From Chlorella sorokiniana (Eukaryota; Chlorophyta; Trebouxiophyceae; Chlorellales; Chlorellaceae), in the NCBI GenBank assembly GCA_025917655.1, contig CP084619.1, positions 1,674,001 through 1,738,000 on the forward strand: 64,000 bases of DNA. The letters run 5' to 3'. A model generated the notes under the pieces. It was not told the DNA's origin, made no database searches, and saw only the letters and a list, made by a program, of their open reading frames with translations. Each line of letters starts with the position of its first letter. The stretch's first letter is position 1. Both the position numbers and the translations under genes were made by a program. Shown here one piece after another: positions 58,845-64,000 of the stretch.

Positions 58845-61750
58845 CTAAGCCGACACCAGTCCCAGTACATCGGTCGGTGTCAGCACGCCAATCGCTTTGC
58901 CACCCTCATCCACAATGTACATCCTGCGCAAGGTAAGTTTCGGGTGTGGTGTGTGTGGGTGTGTTGTGGATGGGTGATAGGGGACTGGGGTGGTGTGGGT
59001 TGGGCGGGGGTGCCACACCGGTGGGTGCGCAGCGCCGCCGCCGTGAGAAAGCAGCAAAGATGTAAAGAGAAGCAGATGACATCAGGCTGAAGGGCATTGA
59101 GATCCCTGATTGACAACCACCTGTGCTTGCTGTGTTCCACCATCTGTGCAATCGCATGCTTGAAGGGTGTTTCAGGAGGGCAGGTGAGCAGATCAATGTC
59201 GCCTAGCGCCTCGGCCCACCGTCCCTCCTGCAGGCACAACGCTCGCATCATTAGGAATAACTGTTATGCAGATTTTCTGTGAGCTTTCTGGTGGCTCCAG
59301 CGGGAGGCTGATGCCATCGGAGGGCAGGCCAGGTGCAGCGCCCACCGTGACCGCTTCAGGCAGCCGTTCGGTGAGGCAGTCCTGCCAGCTCAGCCCGTGC
59401 CCCTTCTGCAGCAGAAGGAAGCTGCCCAGCGGCAGCGCCAGCGCGCCAAACCTGCGATGCGCCAAAGGGCGGCTGAAAGTAAGCGCCGCCACCAAACCTG
59501 CACGTCATTGAAATGGGACCCGTTGCAACTGCATGCAGCCGCATCCCCCCCCAGCACCTGTCTGGCGTGAGGCCGCGCAGGTCGCTGAGGCTCAGGTTGG
59601 CCAGCAATGGCCCGCCGGGTTCTTGGGTGACACCCAGTCCAGACAGGCCCTTCTTGTGCATCGTGGCAAAGGCTGCAGTCAGGGTGGCCTCCAACAAGTC
59701 AGGGTGAAGCCGCGCACAGTGGAGGTGAGAAGGATGCAGCACTGTGCTGTTGAGGCAGCGGCAGAGGCCCCTGCAGCCAGGGTGCCTTGGGTCTTGTGAG
59801 CCGCAGCGCACCTGCCAGCGTGGGCGTGTCGGCGGTCACGGTCTGCACGCTGTGGTTGACCAGGCCCAGTGAGGCCAGGCTGGCGCCATACGCCGCGTCC
59901 AGTCGCCCCACGTTGGCCGCCAGCAGGCGCAGCACGTCGGTCTGCGAGACGATGTCAGTAATGTGCCACTCGGGGACGGGTCCGTCGGGCGTTTGCTCGC
60001 CTGCAGGCCCACGCAGGAGGCGGTGAGGGGTGGGGACCACCATGGGCAGTGTTGCATGGCTGGTGGACGGGTGGCAAGGCCTGCCCCACAGCAGGCCTCA
60101 CACTGCAGCAGAGCCTGGTCTGCCGGGCGGCGCGGCTCCAGGGCCGCACACAGCTACCTGGCAGGATGTCGAACACGGCCACGCGGTGGTGCACCCTGAG
60201 GTGATGCCGAGGCGTGTGCAAGCTCGGCGGCTGCCTGCGCGAGCCAGAACGGCAGCAGGCAAACGCGGAGGCGAGGGGGTTGTTGGTGACGGGAGAGGGT
60301 CTCGCGTGCGGGCCCGGGAGGGGTGGCTGCGGCTGCAGCGGCAGCGGACGCAAGGGAAACAGCGCTGCGTGCGCTGTGTGCACCTGACCCTGAACCCTGT
60401 CTCCACCACCTCCAGCAAATTGGAGTCCGTGTCTCCTGAAGGCAAGTAGGTAATTGCGCAGCAGCACTGGCACTCGGTCCTTCACCCCCACAACAGGCCG
60501 GCTGACGCATTTCGTGAACGGCCCGGCACTGGGTGCAGCAACGACGGCGGCCTCACCCTTGAACCAGAGGTCGCCACCGTGCAGCAGGTTGCTGAGCTTG
60601 CGAGAGCAGAACTCCACGCCCACTGCACCAGGGGTGGGGGACAGGAGCCCACCACAGCTCAGGGCCTCTTCCCCTCATCACGTGGCCGCTGACCGAGCCA
60701 GCTGCCCGTGAATTGTGGGGCGTGAGGAGCATGCGCGCTCAATCCTGGCTCTGCCTCGGCCTGAGGCAGCAAACCCAGACGTCGGACCCCACCCTGATAG
60801 TGCCCCACCTGACTGCAACTCTGAGATGGACAGGCGGCGGTGCTGCTCAAGGAAGCCTCGCTCCAGAAGCTCGGGATACACACCTGCATGGTGCAGGCCA
60901 GTTGGCAGCAAACACAGCACGCCGATGCATTCGAGGCGGGTGCGCATTCACTGCACAACAGCACACGCATGGAAGCTAGGTGCTGCTGAAAGGGGGAGCG
61001 CTGCTACTGCACAGGCATCAGCCCAAGCCAAACCCCTCTGGCCTCAGCTGGACGCCTGCCGGGAAAGCTGGCGCTGCGGGCGCTACGGCGGCTCACCCTT
61101 CACCACGGCTGCCGCCAGGTCGCCCACATCCACCATGCCCACGTACGCCGCTGAAGGCGTCGGTGACGGGCGCACTCAGGATGCGGTGGGCCGCCAGCAC
61201 CTGAACCCCAGGGGAGAGGGGGAGGAGGCAGCGGCGCGCATGAGTAATGTTCGAGTATGGAGCAGTGGCGTGCATGCAGGGGAGGGTTGCATCAGCAGTG
61301 GGGCGCTCGTGTGCATGGGGAAAGCTTGGGTTCAAGCGGGTTGCAGTTGTGGTAGCACATGGCAAGGAAGCCTTGCAGGAGAATGCCGCGTAACGCAGCA
61401 GAGGTCAGCGTGCGGGGTCCCACCTTCATTGCATCCCCCACGGTCTGTGCGGTTGTAAACGTAATGAGCTCGGGCGGCTTGGCAGGGCCGGCCAGCGGCC
61501 CCTGCACAAGTGCAATACTCGCTTCAGGACTGTGGCGAACGACTGCATTGCCCTGGCACAGCAACGAAGGCTATCAACCCTTTCATGACTACTGAAATGC
61601 AAGAACGACACTCAACGCACACCTGTAGCCTCCCCAGCTCTTCCAAGAAGTCCCTGCAGCACGGCTAAGAGAGCAGACGAGCTTGCACGTCAGGCGGCGG
61701 CAGCACCACGAGCGACTGCCCCCATATTGACACATCGCGCGTTACGAGTC
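58845..61750 (-). CDS. CBS-domain protein (AMPK/SnRK gamma- or CBSX-like)
   Basis: Tandem cystathionine-beta-synthase domains, which bind adenosine nucleotides and regulate partner enzymes. In order on the minus strand: DFLEELGRLQ (about 61660), GNAVVRHSPEASIALVQ, PELITFTTAQTVGDAMK (CBS1 start), VLAAHRILSAPVTDAF, GMVDVGDLAAAVVKG, then VPVLLRNYLLAFRR, HRVAVFDILPG, ITDIVSQTDVLRLLAANVG, NHSVQTVTADTPTLAG, FATMHKKGLSGLGVTQEPGG, LLANLSLSDLRGLTPD, CPPETPFKHAIAQMVEHSKH, RWLSIRD and finally MYIVDEGGKAIGVLTPTDVL, ending GLVSA at 58845-58847. This gives four CBS-like units, as in AMPK gamma or plant CBSX5/6. No N-terminal kinase-binding or carbohydrate module was seen. The first exon is not settled; candidate ATGs lie at about 61750. 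It faces the plus-strand SERBP1-like gene. Confidence 0.78.
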
Positions 61751-62120
61751 ATCTTACCCGAGCCTCTTTCGCTCTAGGAAGTTCACGGTGTTATAGAACG
61801 GTCTTTTTGACTCTCCTGCGAGGCCCGGCATTGCTTTGTGTCCTCTTATGGTGTCGTGCAGTCGCCCTTCGCTACTAATGAAATATGGATAGCGATTTTG
61901 GCTTCGGTTCTGCTCCAAACGATGTTTAACAGGGCGGCTTGCTGCTGTGTTGACAAGATGACACATTGCACAGTCTGGCTGCGTGCCCAGCTTTCGGATT
62001 CAATCTCAGTTTGCATTAACATACGTTAAAGGTGCTTTCGAGATCTCGCATCGCCTTGAAAGAGCTAAAACCCCCGTTCCCCCCACCCTCGTCAGTATGA
62101 ACAGCGTTAGAACAGACTCT
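61751..62120. promoter_or_regulatory. Divergent promoter region of CBS gene and SERBP1-like gene
   Basis: About 370 AT-rich bases between two divergent genes. No coding or repeat signal seen. It contains no clear TATA box at a usual distance from the ATG at 62121. Confidence 0.45.
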
Positions 62121-62712
62121 ATGAGCAAAGATGCTTTGCGGTAAGTCCCATAGCGTGTCGGGAGCACGATGCACAGCCGGCCAACGGCCAGCGGATGGGT
62201 TGGCACAACCTTGCGCAACGAGCGGCGGCGGTGCGTGCGACGCCTGCAGACGCCACTCGGCTGCCGCGCCCAGCGTCCCTACCTTTCCTCAACCCTGCAG
62301 CCACACGAGCGACCACCGGCACCACCTTGAACGGTCGAAAGATGAGCGCCTGGATCGCAAGGACGGCACGGGGCGGGGCCACGTGGTGGAGAAGAAGGGC
62401 GGCGCGGGCAAGGGCAACTGGGGCTCCCTGATAGACCACATCACTGAGTGAGAAGGGGTTCCTTGGGTGGATGGGAGTGCCCTGTGCTCCCAGCAGCCGC
62501 ACGATCACATGGACTGGTAGCCTGCCTGCGGGCTTGCGGCTGCAGAACAGCCCCTTTACTAAGGCATACGCTGACTTCCGCATGCCCCGCAGTGACACGA
62601 ATGAGGAGGTGGACGAGGGCCCGCAAGCGGTGTCCCCCGCGACTTTGTTGAGCGCCGCGATGTGCTGACGCTGGACGAGTACGAGGCGCGCAGGGCTGCA
62701 GCAAAGGCCTGA
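62121..62712 (+). CDS. Second SERBP1/HABP4-like protein, short form
   Basis: Three-exon gene. Exon 1 (62121-62140, MSKDALR) has a GTAAGT donor. Exon 2 starts after CCCTGCAG at about 62302 and gives HTSDHRHHLERSKDERLD, RKDGTGRGHVVEKKGGAGKG and NWGSLIDHITE, ending at a GTGAGA donor. Exon 3 (from 62593) gives DDTNEEVDEGPQA, then a C5 run (62634-62638); with a sixth C it reads RDFVERRDVLTLDEYEARRA and stops at 62710-62712. The LTLDEYE box matches the family C-terminal MTLDE motif. At about 90 residues it is much shorter than animal SERBP1 and keeps little beyond the arginine/glycine-type core and the C-terminal box. Same family as the gene at 53545-54340. Confidence 0.85.
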
Positions 62713-63311
62713 ACCAAACCTGCGGGGACTCCGTCTGACTTGGATCAAGCCGATGTCGATTGATGGTGTGTTGCTCTACACATGTTGTACAGAAGCATGA
62801 GCACGAGCAGGGTTGCCAGTAGCTGTTCTCGCGGCTGGCTGCTCTCCGGCGAACTCTGGCATCCTGAACGGCAACTTCGCCTCCTGCAATTTCCTGCCTC
62901 TTGTTTATCAGTTTTCTGTGTTTTGCGTTGCAATGGTCTGCTGCAACTCCAGAGCTGTGCCCCAGCAGCTTGGTCGGGTGTCCAGACTGCGCCAGCGCGG
63001 GCACGACGACCGCGGGTGCCCTGCATAAACGTGGCCTGCACGGGCGGTATGCGCCGTTTAAAACGGCTTATGAGCGCTTCAAGCAGGGTTACACCACCAC
63101 AAATCGCCGAAAACCGCTGCAGCGACCGCTGCCCAGCGCACTTCTTGCACTGCTGGCAATGAGGGGAGGCGTGCTTGCCGGCCATTTCAAGGCCCCTAAT
63201 CACGTCTTCTGGTTCCGTAGTATTGACAAGATCCGTTGATTGTACCTAGGAGGAGCCTGGGGGCGCGCGCTCAGTTCAGCTGAGGCCAAGCGGGCCCAGG
63301 TCGCCCCCACA
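62713..63311. other. Intergenic: SERBP1-like 3' flank and upstream region of the last gene
   Basis: About 600 bases. Open frames exist (for example ending FWFRSIDKIR at 63236) but show no family motif. No clear repeat or polyadenylation signal. Confidence 0.5.
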
Positions 63312-64000
63312 ATGGCGGAAGTTCCTCTTGGCATGCCCCCACCAGGGTTGGCAGCCAACTCAGACAGCGAGGAGGAGCCGCCCCGCTTGGCCAGTCGCGC
63401 CTTCTCGCTAGCAAGCGCCTCAGACCAGTTGGACAACCCTCCAGATCTATTGTCCGACGCTTCAACCTACAGCGACGGTGAGCTTGAACCCAGGGCAGAC
63501 GAGCTGCCTTTGCCTGCCGCTCACTTGAAGCCCGGCGGCGGCGAGGCCCCTGGTCAGCCTCACATGCGTTCCTCCCTCTTCCACCATGCCCTTGGCAACC
63601 TGCTAGACGATGAAACCTCTGCGTGCTGCTGTTGTGCAGACAGCGGTGCAGGCGGCGAACCTCCCTGGCCGCACCGCGAGAATGCCAGGGTGGGGCTGAA
63701 CTGCCCATCCTTGACTGGGCCTATGCTGCATTGCACGCTGATGTTCTATGCAGACTCTGTCACCTTTGCGGCGCCATGTGCCCCTGCCTCCACAGACTGG
63801 CTGATGTTGCCGCGTCCTTGCTGGCCCCCTCCTCCCCCTCTGCCCTCCCCCTCCCCCAACCCCGCAGGCCGGCTCCTTCTCAACCACCACGCATGCTCCA
63901 CCGCCGCTGGCGCACTTGGATGAAATTGACCGCAGCGAGGGGGAGGAGGAGGACTTGGGGCTGGGCTATGAATTTGACGAGTTTGGTCGCGGCCGCGGCG
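63312..64000 (+). CDS. Unknown acidic protein, 3' partial
   Basis: Not recognised. The ATG at 63312 starts MAEVPLGMPPPGLAANSDSE with an acidic EEEPP, then SRAFSLASASDQLDNPPDLL, SDASTYSDGELEPRADELPL and HMRSSLFHHALGNLLDDETS. An intron (donor about 63690, acceptor CCCGCAG at about 63867) joins in phase to AGSFSTTTHAPPPLAHLDEI, DRSEGEEEDLGLGYEFDEFG and runs off the right edge. Ser, Asp and Glu dominate, so this part is probably disordered. The rest of the gene lies outside the window. Confidence 0.6.

Overview
The window looks like nuclear DNA of a GC-rich green alga, most likely a chlorophyte close to the Chlorella/Micractinium group. The reasons are the very high GC content, dense short GT-AG introns, a plant-type UPL1 HECT ligase, the plant-lineage nuclease-ligase fusion LIG6, a GT64 glycosyltransferase and a plant-type mitochondrial citrate synthase. 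The species assignment is inference. I saw no reverse transcriptase, integrase, capsid or transposase coding, no CRISPR array and no tRNA or rRNA that I could support.

Layout. 1-29.3 kb is all plus strand: the C-terminal half of a UPL1/UPL2-like E3 ubiquitin ligase (1-13429), an ankyrin-repeat membrane protein (13777-17688), a large Ala/Glu-rich LEA-like protein with a two-helix membrane hairpin (18157-26348) and a GT64 glycosyltransferase (27077-29310). A 1.6 kb gene-poor stretch follows, with a perfect 28-bp palindrome and a 229-bp foldback. 30.9-44.9 kb is minus strand: mitochondrial citrate synthase, a MIF-like tautomerase and DNA ligase 6 (SNM1-type nuclease plus ATP-dependent ligase, with a probable PCNA-binding motif in the linker). 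A 0.5 kb divergent promoter separates LIG6 from a plus-strand cation/proton antiporter, a PMP3-type small membrane protein and an orphan polytopic membrane protein. 51.1-61.8 kb is minus strand: a divergent cyclophilin, a SERBP1/HABP4-like protein, a long coiled-coil protein and a CBS-domain protein. The right end has a second SERBP1/HABP4-like gene and the start of an unknown acidic protein, both plus strand.

These are mostly unrelated housekeeping genes, not a functional cluster. Two general properties stand out. First, nearly every conserved gene needs one or more extra bases to stay in frame, and most of these sites are runs of exactly five G or C (once T). Assembly error is the likeliest cause, so the gene models here are spans with approximate exons. 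Second, several introns start with G/T-rich and end with C/A-rich microsatellite, so their two ends can pair with each other.
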